DNA from: Erythrobacter sp. | GTDB taxonomy: Bacteria > Pseudomonadota > Alphaproteobacteria > Sphingomonadales > Sphingomonadaceae | Reading direction: 5' to 3' | DNA length: 64,000 nucleotides | NCBI GenBank assembly: GCA_002695185.1 | Contig: NZOF01000106.1 | Coordinates: forward strand, 7,150 to 71,149 | Shown here: positions 35,222-42,938 of the stretch, in pieces | Layout of the letters: every line of letters starts with the position of its first letter | Position numbering within the stretch: position 1 is the stretch's first letter | Notes under the pieces: model-generated | What the model was told of the DNA's origin: nothing | The model's database searches: none | Seen by the model: only the letters and a program-made list of their open reading frames with translations | Made by a program: the position numbers and the translations under genes

Positions 35222-37129
35222 TCATTCCGTAATGGCGAGTTCGAAGCCGGGTATTGCATCCCCATTGCCGTCATAGAGGTTCACCACCGGCGCATCGGCC
35301 CAGGCATACCGTACCTTCGTCACCGGGGCATCGGGGGCGACCGGGATGACCATGCGATCACCCATCAGTTCCGGCTGGACGAAGCGGCAACTTTCCTGAG
35401 CCTCGCCGCATAGCTCCACGCCGAGCGCCTCCGCGCCGCCATATGCCACCAGCGCGCCGTCGACACCGGTAAACCGGACCGTCACGCTGCCCCCTTCGCG
35501 TTTTGCGCTTTGCGGCATGGGCATCTGCTGACCCATGAAGGCATGCGCCAGACGGCGGCCCAGCGTGTTCTTGTTGGCCGGATGGATATCTCCCGGCTCG
35601 CCCAGATCGATTGCCGTGACCAGCGCCGCATTGGTTGCCGCCATTACTGCATCAAGCTGTTCCTGGCGCAAGTCGGCCCAGCTTGAGGGCCCCGGCTGCG
35701 ACTGGCGCTGGCCAAAATTGGCAAGCTGGACGACCAGCATTTGGGCCTGATCGCCGAACTGCCTGCGCCAACCGGAGAAAAGCCCTTCGAGGCGCTTGTC
35801 GTAATCCGCCTGACCGGCATCGGATTCGCCCTGATACCAGGCCACCGCTGCCAGCCGCATCGGGCCGAGCGGGGCGATCATGGCATTGTGCATCACGCCC
35901 GCTCCGGCATTGGCATCCCATGGCGCGCGCGGCGGTACATCCTGGAACGGGGCGACGGCATATTCCCAGTCTGCCCCGAGCGGTACGGCTTCGCCGCCAT
36001 CGCCGGGAGTGAAGAACAAGCGATCGGGTCCGCCGAAGAAACCGCCCATGTCCCACGCATTGTTGGCGGCAATCAGAATTTCGTTATCGCCGGCTTTCAG
36101 AACTTCGCTGGGCACGCGATAGGTGCGCTCGACACCCCAGCCGAATGTGTAGCCGACAGGCTGGCCGTTGACGAAAGTGAGGTCGAGATCGTCGATTGCG
36201 CCGACGGAAAGCTGCCCGCCCTGTGCGGCCTGTTCCTCGGTCAGCGTCAGCGTCTGGCGCAGCCACACATTGGCGCGCGGTTCGGTGTGGAGTCCGGTGC
36301 CCGTCCACTCGTTCCAGAAAGAGAAGGCCGGGATCGGTGCCCAGTCTAATACCGAACTGTCACGCCACGGTTCGCGGCCATTGTCCTGCGCGCGCCACCA
36401 GTCCATCCAGCGCGGCGCGAAGCTCTGCGTGGCGCGGTAGGGATCGGCTTCATAGGCACGGAGCAGGGCGAGCGTGTCTTCGCCATAAAGGCTGGAGACT
36501 GCTTCAGGTGAAAGCCAGGCGCGGGCCGCGCTGCCGCCCCAGTTCGAGTGAATGAGGCCGACGGGGACTTCGGGCCGCTCGGCGCGCAGTGTCTTGGCCA
36601 TGTAGAAACAGGCGGCCGAAAAATCCGCGACGGTTTCCTTGTCGGCAGCATACCAGGCGACAGGGGAGGCGAAGCTTTCCTGCGGAACGGGGGCCGTCCT
36701 CTGCTGCACTTTCAGCAGGCGGATCCCGTCATCCGCCGCGCGGTTGAGTTGGTTGCCCGCATCGAGCGCGCGCGTGACGGGCAGTTCCATGTTCGACTGG
36801 CCCGAACACAGGATCACATCGCCGATCAGGATATTCTTCAGCTGGGTTGCGCCGGTCGGGTCGGTCAGGGTGAGCGTGGCGGGACTGGCGCTGGCTGCGC
36901 GGGCGGGCAGGGTGACGGTGAAGGCACCTTCCGCATCGGCGCGGGCGCTGGCGCGGGTTTCGCCCATTACCGCAGTGACCGTGGAGCCAGCCTCGGCAGT
37001 CCCGGCAATCACGATCGGCTGCCCCTGCTGGAGGACCATGCCATCGCCATAGGCGGGACCCGGTGTGGGGGCGGCGCTGGCGGCAGCGGCGAGCGAGGCG
37101 AGGGCGGTGCCGAGGAGGAAGTGCTTCAT
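35222..37129 (-). CDS. SGNH carbohydrate acetyl esterase, CE20-like (sialate O-acetylesterase family)
   Basis: 635 residues from ATG 37129 (overlapping xylC as ATGA) with a signal peptide ending A-S-A-A. The SGNH catalytic domain is split: the nucleophile block LCSGQSNMELPV (Ser112) comes first, then an inserted beta-sandwich (LSVGAIDDLDLTFVNGQPVG), then WYQGESDAG and the catalytic D-x-H in GDIHPANKN. This split layout is that of CE20-type esterases. Annotation pipelines often call it sialate acetylesterase, but no sialic-acid genes are here; removal of acetyl groups from xylan oligosaccharides is the likely job. Confidence 0.85.
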   Translation of the reverse strand: MKHFLLGTALASLAAAASAAPTPGPAYGDGMVLQQGQPIVIAGTAEAGSTVTAVMGETRASARADAEGAFTVTLPARAASASPATLTLTDPTGATQLKNILIGDVILCSGQSNMELPVTRALDAGNQLNRAADDGIRLLKVQQRTAPVPQESFASPVAWYAADKETVADFSAACFYMAKTLRAERPEVPVGLIHSNWGGSAARAWLSPEAVSSLYGEDTLALLRAYEADPYRATQSFAPRWMDWWRAQDNGREPWRDSSVLDWAPIPAFSFWNEWTGTGLHTEPRANVWLRQTLTLTEEQAAQGGQLSVGAIDDLDLTFVNGQPVGYTFGWGVERTYRVPSEVLKAGDNEILIAANNAWDMGGFFGGPDRLFFTPGDGGEAVPLGADWEYAVAPFQDVPPRAPWDANAGAGVMHNAMIAPLGPMRLAAVAWYQGESDAGQADYDKRLEGLFSGWRRQFGDQAQMLVVQLANFGQRQSQPGPSSWADLRQEQLDAVMAATNAALVTAIDLGEPGDIHPANKNTLGRRLAHAFMGQQMPMPQSAKREGGSVTVRFTGVDGALVAYGGAEALGVELCGEAQESCRFVQPELMGDRMVIPVAPDAPVTKVRYAWADAPVVNLYDGNGDAIPGFELAITE

Positions 37130-38001
37130 CCCAGCTTCGCCCGCGTCTGCGCGAACCCGGCCACCGGCGCGGCGAAGGCGAACAGGCTGCCCGCTTCGGG
37201 ATAGCGCTCCATATCGGCAGGCGTCATGTTCTTCGTCGCGCTGGTGACATAGGCGGTGCGGAAATCGGACCCGCCGAAAGCCATCTTGGTTACGTCGCGC
37301 GCGGGGATGTCGATGGTGGTGTCGAGCTTGCCGTCCGGACTGAAGCGGGCGACTTTGCTGCCCAGATAGAGCCCGGTCCACACATAACCTTCCGCATCGA
37401 CCACGGGGCCGTCGGGATAGGCATCGGGGAACAGGGCGCCCGTATCGGCAAAGGCCCGTGCTTCGCCCACGCCGCGCGGCGACAAATCGGCGACCATGAT
37501 CTTCTGATCGCTGGTGTTGGTGAAATAGATCCGGTCCCCCGCGGCGTTTACCGCAGGCCCGTTGGTGATGGTGATGCCCGAAGGTCCCGCCGCGCGGATA
37601 TCGCCGCGGTCGAAGACATAGAACCGGCCCGAGGCGCTGTTTTCCCCATCATCCATCGATCCGAACCACACGCGGCCCCACGGGTCGGTGCAGGCATCGT
37701 TGAGCCGGTTGGTCGCCGGTTCGCCGGGCACGGTGCCCAGCTTTTCGAACGAGGCGGTTTCGGGATCGAACAGGTAGAGGCCATCCTTCAGGCCGCATAG
37801 CAATTTGCCGCCTTCCGCCGGGATCGCCCAGCCGATCTGTTCGGGCGCCTCGGCATAGGAATTGCTGCCGTTCGCGGGATCGAAATGCCACAGCCGGTGC
37901 CGCTTGATATCCACGAACCACACTACCTGGCGTTCGGCATCCCACAGGACTCCTTCGCCCAGCTTCGCCTTCGTCGGAAGAACCGTCGTCACATCGGCCA
38001 T
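37126..38001 (-). CDS. xylC: Xylonolactonase (SMP-30/gluconolactonase family)
   Basis: Hydrolyses D-xylonolactone to D-xylonate. 291 residues forming a six-bladed propeller: KLGEGVLWDAERQVVWFVDI at the start with the metal-binding Glu, NRLNDACTDPWGRVWFGSMD in the middle, the FPDAYPDGPVVDAEGYVWTGLY block with the Asp ligand. ATG 38001 is preferred: GGAGG lies nine bases upstream and it overlaps the xylB stop as TGATG; ATG 38010 would abut the site. No signal peptide. Confidence 0.92.
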   Translation of the reverse strand: MADVTTVLPTKAKLGEGVLWDAERQVVWFVDIKRHRLWHFDPANGSNSYAEAPEQIGWAIPAEGGKLLCGLKDGLYLFDPETASFEKLGTVPGEPATNRLNDACTDPWGRVWFGSMDDGENSASGRFYVFDRGDIRAAGPSGITITNGPAVNAAGDRIYFTNTSDQKIMVADLSPRGVGEARAFADTGALFPDAYPDGPVVDAEGYVWTGLYLGSKVARFSPDGKLDTTIDIPARDVTKMAFGGSDFRTAYVTSATKNMTPADMERYPEAGSLFAFAAPVAGFAQTRAKLG

Positions 38002-38786
38002 CAGCGCCATCCTCCATCCACCCAGTAATTATGTGCGGTGCAGAACCGCGCGTCGTCCGAAGCCAGGAACATGATCATGGCCGCAATGTCGACCGGCTGC
38101 AGCCGTCCGTCGAGACACTGCGCAGCCACGATTTCCGCTTCGCCTTCGGGCGTATACCATTTCATCTGCCGCGGCGTCTGGACATTGCCGGGGATCACGG
38201 TGTTCACCCGGATATTGTCGCGGCCCAGTTCGCGCGCCAGGCTGCGCGTCAGCCCTTCGATCGCCGCCTTGGCAGTCTGGTAGATCGTAAGATCGGGCAG
38301 GCCGAGATGCCAGCTGATCGAACCCATGTTGACGATCGAACCGCCGCCGTTCTTCTTCAGGTGTGGCACGACCGCCTTGGCAGCGAAAAACTGGTGCTTG
38401 AGGTTCACCGCCATGCTCTGGTCCCAATAGTCCGAGCTGACTTCCTCGACCGAATGCCGGTCATCGTTGGCGGCATTGTTCACCAGCACATCGCACCCGC
38501 CCAGATGGGCGACGATATCGTCGATCTTGGCGGCATAGCCATCGCAATCGGTAATGTCGCACTGCACGAAATGCGGGGCGATCTCGGCATCGGGTGACAG
38601 GCGCTCGACCAGTTCGCGGCCGGGTTCTTCGAGGATATCAAGGAAGGCCACCCCCGCACCCTGGCGCACGAAGCCTTCCACGATCCCTTCACCGATCCCC
38701 GATGCCCCACCGCTGACGATGACTTTTCGCCCGCGGAGACTCGGATAGACGGCGCCAAGCGCTGCGTTGCGGGGCTCTTCATTCAT
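38001..38786 (-). CDS. xylB: D-xylose 1-dehydrogenase (SDR family)
   Basis: Oxidises D-xylose to D-xylonolactone with NAD(P). 261 residues. The Rossmann motif GGASGIG is at 26-32, NNAAN at 103-107, the catalytic Ser at 156 or 158 (NMGSISW), and Y169-x-x-x-K173. RVNTVIPGNVQTPRQMKWYTPEGE resembles the Caulobacter xylose dehydrogenase substrate loop. ATG 38786 is the first start with the family N-terminus; the frame opens earlier. It lies between xylX and xylC on one transcript. SDR substrate assignment relies on that context and the loop. Confidence 0.9.
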   Translation of the reverse strand: MNEEPRNAALGAVYPSLRGRKVIVSGGASGIGEGIVEGFVRQGAGVAFLDILEEPGRELVERLSPDAEIAPHFVQCDITDCDGYAAKIDDIVAHLGGCDVLVNNAANDDRHSVEEVSSDYWDQSMAVNLKHQFFAAKAVVPHLKKNGGGSIVNMGSISWHLGLPDLTIYQTAKAAIEGLTRSLARELGRDNIRVNTVIPGNVQTPRQMKWYTPEGEAEIVAAQCLDGRLQPVDIAAMIMFLASDDARFCTAHNYWVDGGWR

Positions 38787-38842
38787 GTACTTACTGTCCT
38801 CGTCCCAAGCGGAAACGTGCTGTTCTCGATGCACGCGGCGCT

Positions 38843-39967
38843 TTAAATTTTGTCGATGAGTCCGCGCCCGGCCAGATTGGTGGCGAAGGCGGCAATGCCC
38901 ATTTCCCAAGGCGCGGCATCGCGCGATGTGGTGACCGTGTTCTGCAGCGTGCCGATCCGGTCGGATTTGATAGTGACCTTGTCACCGATCTTGTGCGTGA
39001 AGCCGGCGCCTTCTTCATCGCGATCCTGCGTCGGCGCGAACAGCGTGCCGCAGAACAGCACGAAGCCGTCGGGGTAGTGATGTTCGGACAGGCACTGGGC
39101 CACCAAGTCGAGCGGATCGCGGCTGATCTGGCCCATGATATTGGTGCCTTCGAGGCGATAGCCATCGGGCCCTTCGATGGTAAGATCGACATTGGCCGAC
39201 CGCACATCGTCAATGGTGAAATGCTCGTCGAACAGGCGGATGAAGGGGCCGAGCGAACAGCTGGCCGTATTGTCCTTCGCCTTGGACAGCAGCAATGCGG
39301 AGCGGCCTTCGAAATCGCGCAGGTTCACATCATTGCCCAGCGCGGCGCCGACCACTTCGCCATGCGCATCGCAGGCAAGCACCACTTCGGGTTCGGGATT
39401 GTTCCAGCTGGAATCGGAGCGCACACCGATTTCGGCGCCATGGCCCACCGATGACAGCACTGGCGATTTGGAAAATATTTCCGCATCGGGGCCGATGGCC
39501 ACTTCCAGATATTGCGACCACATGCCTTCTTCGATCAGCGCGGCCTTCAATTGCATGGCCTCATCGCTGCCGGGCACGACAGAGCGGATGCCCGAACCCA
39601 CCTTGCCTTCGAGCTGGGTGCGGATTTCGGAAGCCGCCGCAGCATCGCCGCGTGCCTGTTCTTCGATCACGCGTTCGATGGCGGACAGGGCGAAGGTTAC
39701 GCCCGCCGCCTTGATGCATTGCAGATCGATCGGGGAAAGCAGGCTCCACCCTTCGGGCAGGCCATCGGTCACGGGGCCGATCAGCGTACCGCCATCGAAG
39801 GCGCGCCGCGCGATGGCGCCCGAAACGGAGGCAACGCGGTTGGTCAGATCGTAAAGATTGCCCTGTTCGATCAGGATGACGCAGGGGCCATCGGGTGACT
39901 GGGCCCGCCCCAGAAAACGCCCGCGCTCGTAATCGGCTGGCAGGCTGTCGGAAATATTGTCGGCCAT
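38843..39967 (-). CDS. xylX: 2-keto-3-deoxy-D-xylonate dehydratase (fumarylacetoacetate hydrolase family, XylX-like)
   Basis: Converts 2-keto-3-deoxyxylonate to 2-oxoglutarate semialdehyde. 374 residues from ATG 39967. The C-terminal FAH fold has metal ligands in the E-x-E of NNPEPEVVLA and the Asp of GNDVNLRDFEG. LLSKAKDNTASCSLGPFIRL and LIPTDTV-like SRDPLDLVAQCLSEHHYPDG blocks fit the XylX group. It is the first gene of the minus-strand pathway operon; 24 bases upstream lies a regulon palindrome shared with the GH43 gene. Confidence 0.9.
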   Translation of the reverse strand: MADNISDSLPADYERGRFLGRAQSPDGPCVILIEQGNLYDLTNRVASVSGAIARRAFDGGTLIGPVTDGLPEGWSLLSPIDLQCIKAAGVTFALSAIERVIEEQARGDAAAASEIRTQLEGKVGSGIRSVVPGSDEAMQLKAALIEEGMWSQYLEVAIGPDAEIFSKSPVLSSVGHGAEIGVRSDSSWNNPEPEVVLACDAHGEVVGAALGNDVNLRDFEGRSALLLSKAKDNTASCSLGPFIRLFDEHFTIDDVRSANVDLTIEGPDGYRLEGTNIMGQISRDPLDLVAQCLSEHHYPDGFVLFCGTLFAPTQDRDEEGAGFTHKIGDKVTIKSDRIGTLQNTVTTSRDAAPWEMGIAAFATNLAGRGLIDKI

Positions 39968-39990
39968 ATTCTGGCTCTTGCCCTCCCTTG

Positions 39991-40004
39991 TGATAGCGCT
40001 ACCA
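39991..40004. promoter_or_regulatory. Regulon palindrome 4 (TGATAGCGCTACCA)
   Basis: A 14-bp near-palindrome in the 91-base gap between divergent xylX (start 39967) and the GH43 gene (start 40059). It differs from the perfect aguA site at one base. It would put both the intracellular pathway operon and a xylosidase under the same regulator. Confidence 0.78.
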
Positions 40005-40058
40005 TAAGCACGAGACCGCGAGGGAACAAGCCCCATCGCGGCCAATGGAGGGAGAGAG

Positions 40059-41729
40059 ATGAAGTTTATTAGCAAAACCGCATTGCTCGGCTGTGCGGCG
40101 GCCTTGTTGCCCGCTGGCGTACCGGTGCAGGCCCAAGGGCAGGGACCGGCGAAATCCACCGCAAGTTTCGATTATATGGAATATAAGGCGGTGAACGAAG
40201 CGCCCTCTGCGCCGGAAGGCAGCTATCGCAATCCGGTGATCCCTGGCTTCCATCCCGATCCATCCATCGTGCGAGTCGGCGATGATTTCTACGCCGTCAC
40301 ATCCACTTTCAGCTGGTTTCCCGGCCTGCCGATTCTCCACAGCACCGATCTGGTGAACTGGACGCTGATCGGCAATGCGATCGACCGCCCGGGCCAGATG
40401 GATTTCAGCGGGCTGGGGACCAATCGCGGGCTCTTCGCCCCGGCCATTTCCCATCACGATGGCAAGTTCTGGATCGTAAACACCTGCATCGAATGCGGGG
40501 ACAATTTCGTGATCACCGCCGATGATCCGGCAGGGCCGTGGAGCGATCCGACCTGGCTTGATTTCGGCGGGATCGATCCCTCGCTCTATTTCGCCGACGA
40601 TGGCACGGCGTGGATCGTCTATAACGATGCCCCGCCGACAGAGCCGCGGTATGAAGGCCACCGCGCCTTGTGGCTGCAGCAATTTGATCTGGATACGATG
40701 CAGGTCCTGCCCGACCGCACGCTGCTGGTCGATGGCGGGGTCGATCCGTCGACCAATCCGATCTGGGCGGAAGGGCCGCATATCTATCATGTCGATGGCT
40801 GGTATTACCTGCTGACCGCGGAAGGCGGCACGGCGGACCAGCATTCGCAGACCATCTATCGTTCGCGCGATCTGAAGGGGCCTTACGAGCCAGGCGATTT
40901 CAACCCGATCCTGACCCAGCGGGATATGCCGACTGACCGGCCCGACCGGGTGGAGGCGACCGGCCATGCCGATATCGTGCAGCTGGACGATGGCAGCTGG
41001 TGGGGCGTCTTCCTCGCCACGCGGCCCTTCGAAGGCCAGGCGACGTTGTTGGGGCGCGAGACTTTCCTGCTGCCGCTGGAATGGAAAGACGGCTGGCCGC
41101 GCTTCCTCGATCGGGGCGAAGCCGTGCCCATGGTGGCGAAGCGGCCCAATCTGCCGGTGGGCAAGGGCACCGACTGGTCGCAGTGGCGCGAAGATTTCAG
41201 CGCGCCGCTATCCGATGAATGGATCGGCATTCGCAACCCGACAGCGGAACAGTCGCTGATGATAGGCGATGGCAGCCTGCATGTGATTTCCGGCAATGCT
41301 GCCGCGGGCAGTCTGGGCAAGCCCGCTTTCACGGGCCGCCGGATGCGCCATCCTTCCGCCGATTTCACTACTAGCGTGGATTTCGATCCCGGTTCCTCCA
41401 ATGATTTCGCGGGGCTGCTCGCGTTCATGGACGAAAGCCATTTCCTCGCTTTCGGGCAGGAAGGGGACCGGCTGGTCGTGCGGCTGCGGACCGATGGCGA
41501 TCAATCGGATGAGGGCGAACTGGTGGCCCAGCAGGCGCTGGCCACGGATGGCCCGATCGAACTCAAGCTCGCCATCAGGGAAGGCGATGCGCAGGCCTGG
41601 TGGCGCGCGAAGGGTGCTTCGCAATGGCAGGCTGTCGGCGGCGAAATCGACGTCGAACCGCTCGCCTCGGTTCATGCCGGGTTGTTCACCGGCGTTGTCG
41701 TCGGCCCCTATGCCTATTCGAAACGCTAA
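40059..41729 (+). CDS. Glycoside hydrolase family 43 enzyme, probable beta-xylosidase/alpha-L-arabinofuranosidase
   Basis: 556 residues with a signal peptide ending near V-Q-A. The five-bladed propeller has the three GH43 acidic residues: base Asp67 in FHPDPSIV, the pKa-modulating Asp173 in GIDPSLYF and the acid Glu238 in WAEGPHIY. A C-terminal beta-sandwich from about residue 375 (WREDFSAPLSDEWIGIRNP, then DFTTSVDFDPGSSNDFAGLL) is the XynB-type accessory domain. GGAGGGAGAG precedes ATG 40059 closely. It should trim xylo-oligosaccharides or arabinose side chains in the periplasm. Confidence 0.93.
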   Translation: MKFISKTALLGCAAALLPAGVPVQAQGQGPAKSTASFDYMEYKAVNEAPSAPEGSYRNPVIPGFHPDPSIVRVGDDFYAVTSTFSWFPGLPILHSTDLVNWTLIGNAIDRPGQMDFSGLGTNRGLFAPAISHHDGKFWIVNTCIECGDNFVITADDPAGPWSDPTWLDFGGIDPSLYFADDGTAWIVYNDAPPTEPRYEGHRALWLQQFDLDTMQVLPDRTLLVDGGVDPSTNPIWAEGPHIYHVDGWYYLLTAEGGTADQHSQTIYRSRDLKGPYEPGDFNPILTQRDMPTDRPDRVEATGHADIVQLDDGSWWGVFLATRPFEGQATLLGRETFLLPLEWKDGWPRFLDRGEAVPMVAKRPNLPVGKGTDWSQWREDFSAPLSDEWIGIRNPTAEQSLMIGDGSLHVISGNAAAGSLGKPAFTGRRMRHPSADFTTSVDFDPGSSNDFAGLLAFMDESHFLAFGQEGDRLVVRLRTDGDQSDEGELVAQQALATDGPIELKLAIREGDAQAWWRAKGASQWQAVGGEIDVEPLASVHAGLFTGVVVGPYAYSKR

Positions 41730-41768
41730 GGGCTGATCGAACGGCGCGGGCTGCACCGCGCGTGAAGG

Positions 41769-41799
41769 GGTGCCCGGCGGCGATGCCGGGCACCTTTTT
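41769..41799 (+). terminator. Rho-independent terminator after the GH43 gene
   Basis: GGTGCCCGGC (41769-41778) pairs perfectly with GCCGGGCACC (41785-41794), then five T. It lies between the convergent GH43 and GH5 genes and its T-run favours the plus strand. Confidence 0.9.
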
Positions 41800-41808
41800 C
41801 ATGGGTAA

Positions 41809-42840
41809 TCAGTCTTCCGGCTTCAGGCCGATGGCTTCAAGCATGCCGGGCAACCACTGGCCTTTCTGATGATCGTAGAAGGGGAAGGTGTTGGTATAGG
41901 CCCAGACGCACATTCCGATGCCGGTTGACGCGAAGGCATCATGGATGGTGCGGTGATAGGTCACCCGGTCTTCCAGCGGGATATGCCGGTCGAACGCGCC
42001 GGTCTCGCCCATGAAGGGCGTCTTGCCGGTGCGCGCCTTGTATGCCTCGATCACCGCGACATCGCGCTTCAGCATCGCCTCGTCCTCGGCGGTGGGGAAG
42101 GTGCGGCCGACCGGCGGGATGTCGGGACCGGCCCATTCCGCACCCTGGTGGGTGTAGGCGAAGGGTTCGTAGTAATGGAAGGTCGGATGGATGTTGGGAT
42201 CTTCGGGCAGGGGCAGCGTCTCGAGCGATTTGATCCCGCTCCAGTTTTCGCCGCCGATGATGACCGCCCGCGTGGGGTGAAGCTTGCGTATCTCGGCCAG
42301 CCCCGGGGCCAGCGTCTGCAGCAGGTTCGAATGGTCGAACTTATTGTGCGGCTCGTTTTCCAGTTCGAACCACAGCGTGTCTTCGGGGTAGCCTGCGAAC
42401 CGCTCGGCGATCTGTTTCCAGACGCCGCCGTGCCATTCGGCCACCTCAAGCGGGCGCTCGTAGATCGGATCGAAATGGTGGCTGTTGAGGATCACGTTGA
42501 GATCGGCGGCCAGCGCCCAGTCGACTATCTCCTGCACCCGGTCCATCCAGGCCGCGTCCACCGTATAGGGCGGCTCGCTCAGCGACTTGTTGTGCCAGCG
42601 CACCGGGATGCGAATGGTGTCGAAGCCGGCGGCGGCAATCCGCTCCATGTCTTCCTTGGTTACCGTGGCGCCGCCCCAGGCTCCTTCGGTCTCAGGCTCC
42701 AGCGTGTTGCCCAGATTGACGCAGGTGCCGACGGGCAGCGGATCCTGCTCAACCGGCGCGGACGGAGTTTGCGCAATGGACTGCGTCGCCAGCGAAGTGG
42801 CGCACAGGATCATCGATGATCGCAGCAAAAATCGCTTCAT
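41809..42840 (-). CDS. Glycoside hydrolase family 5 enzyme (endoglucanase-like)
   Basis: 343 residues with a signal peptide ending S-I-A-Q. GH5 landmarks: VNLGNTLEPETEGAWGG at the start of the barrel, TIRIPVRWH, the acid/base Glu163 in ELENEPH and the nucleophile Glu279 in FMGETGAF. GH5 covers cellulases, mannanases, xylanases and glucosidases; the subfamily and substrate cannot be fixed by eye. It is preceded by an ExoP-like GH3 gene with 98 bases of hairpin-rich DNA between, so together they probably attack a beta-glucan accompanying xylan. GGGAGAGAAAAC directly precedes the ATG. Confidence 0.92.
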   Translation of the reverse strand: MKRFLLRSSMILCATSLATQSIAQTPSAPVEQDPLPVGTCVNLGNTLEPETEGAWGGATVTKEDMERIAAAGFDTIRIPVRWHNKSLSEPPYTVDAAWMDRVQEIVDWALAADLNVILNSHHFDPIYERPLEVAEWHGGVWKQIAERFAGYPEDTLWFELENEPHNKFDHSNLLQTLAPGLAEIRKLHPTRAVIIGGENWSGIKSLETLPLPEDPNIHPTFHYYEPFAYTHQGAEWAGPDIPPVGRTFPTAEDEAMLKRDVAVIEAYKARTGKTPFMGETGAFDRHIPLEDRVTYHRTIHDAFASTGIGMCVWAYTNTFPFYDHQKGQWLPGMLEAIGLKPED

Positions 42841-42842
42841 GT

Positions 42843-42928
42843 TTTCTCTCCCACAATATCTTGGCCGCTCCCGATTTTTCGGGAGAGAAACCCTCTTGAT
42901 CGGGCGTATCGGCTCCGATCAAGAGGGT
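42843..42928 (-). promoter_or_regulatory. Paired hairpins between GH3 and GH5 genes (terminator/attenuator candidate)
   Basis: Two inverted repeats are exact: ACCCTCTTGATCGG (42890-42903) with CCGATCAAGAGGGT (42915-42928), and CTCCCGA (42868-42874) with TCGGGAG (42879-42885). A third, TTTCTCTCCC (42843-42852) with GGGAGAGAAA (42881-42890), overlaps both. On the minus-strand RNA the third pairing would tie up the GH5 ribosome-binding site, which lies at 42852-42843. Neither hairpin has a long U-run after it. The structures suggest differential expression of GH5 relative to GH3; the mechanism is inference. Confidence 0.55.
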
Positions 42929-42938
42929 GTTCGGTCCA

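Noticed and set aside
35222..37129. True sialate O-acetylesterase acting on sialic acids
   Set aside because: No sialic-acid genes nearby; the split SGNH layout and xylan context favour a carbohydrate (CE20-like) esterase.
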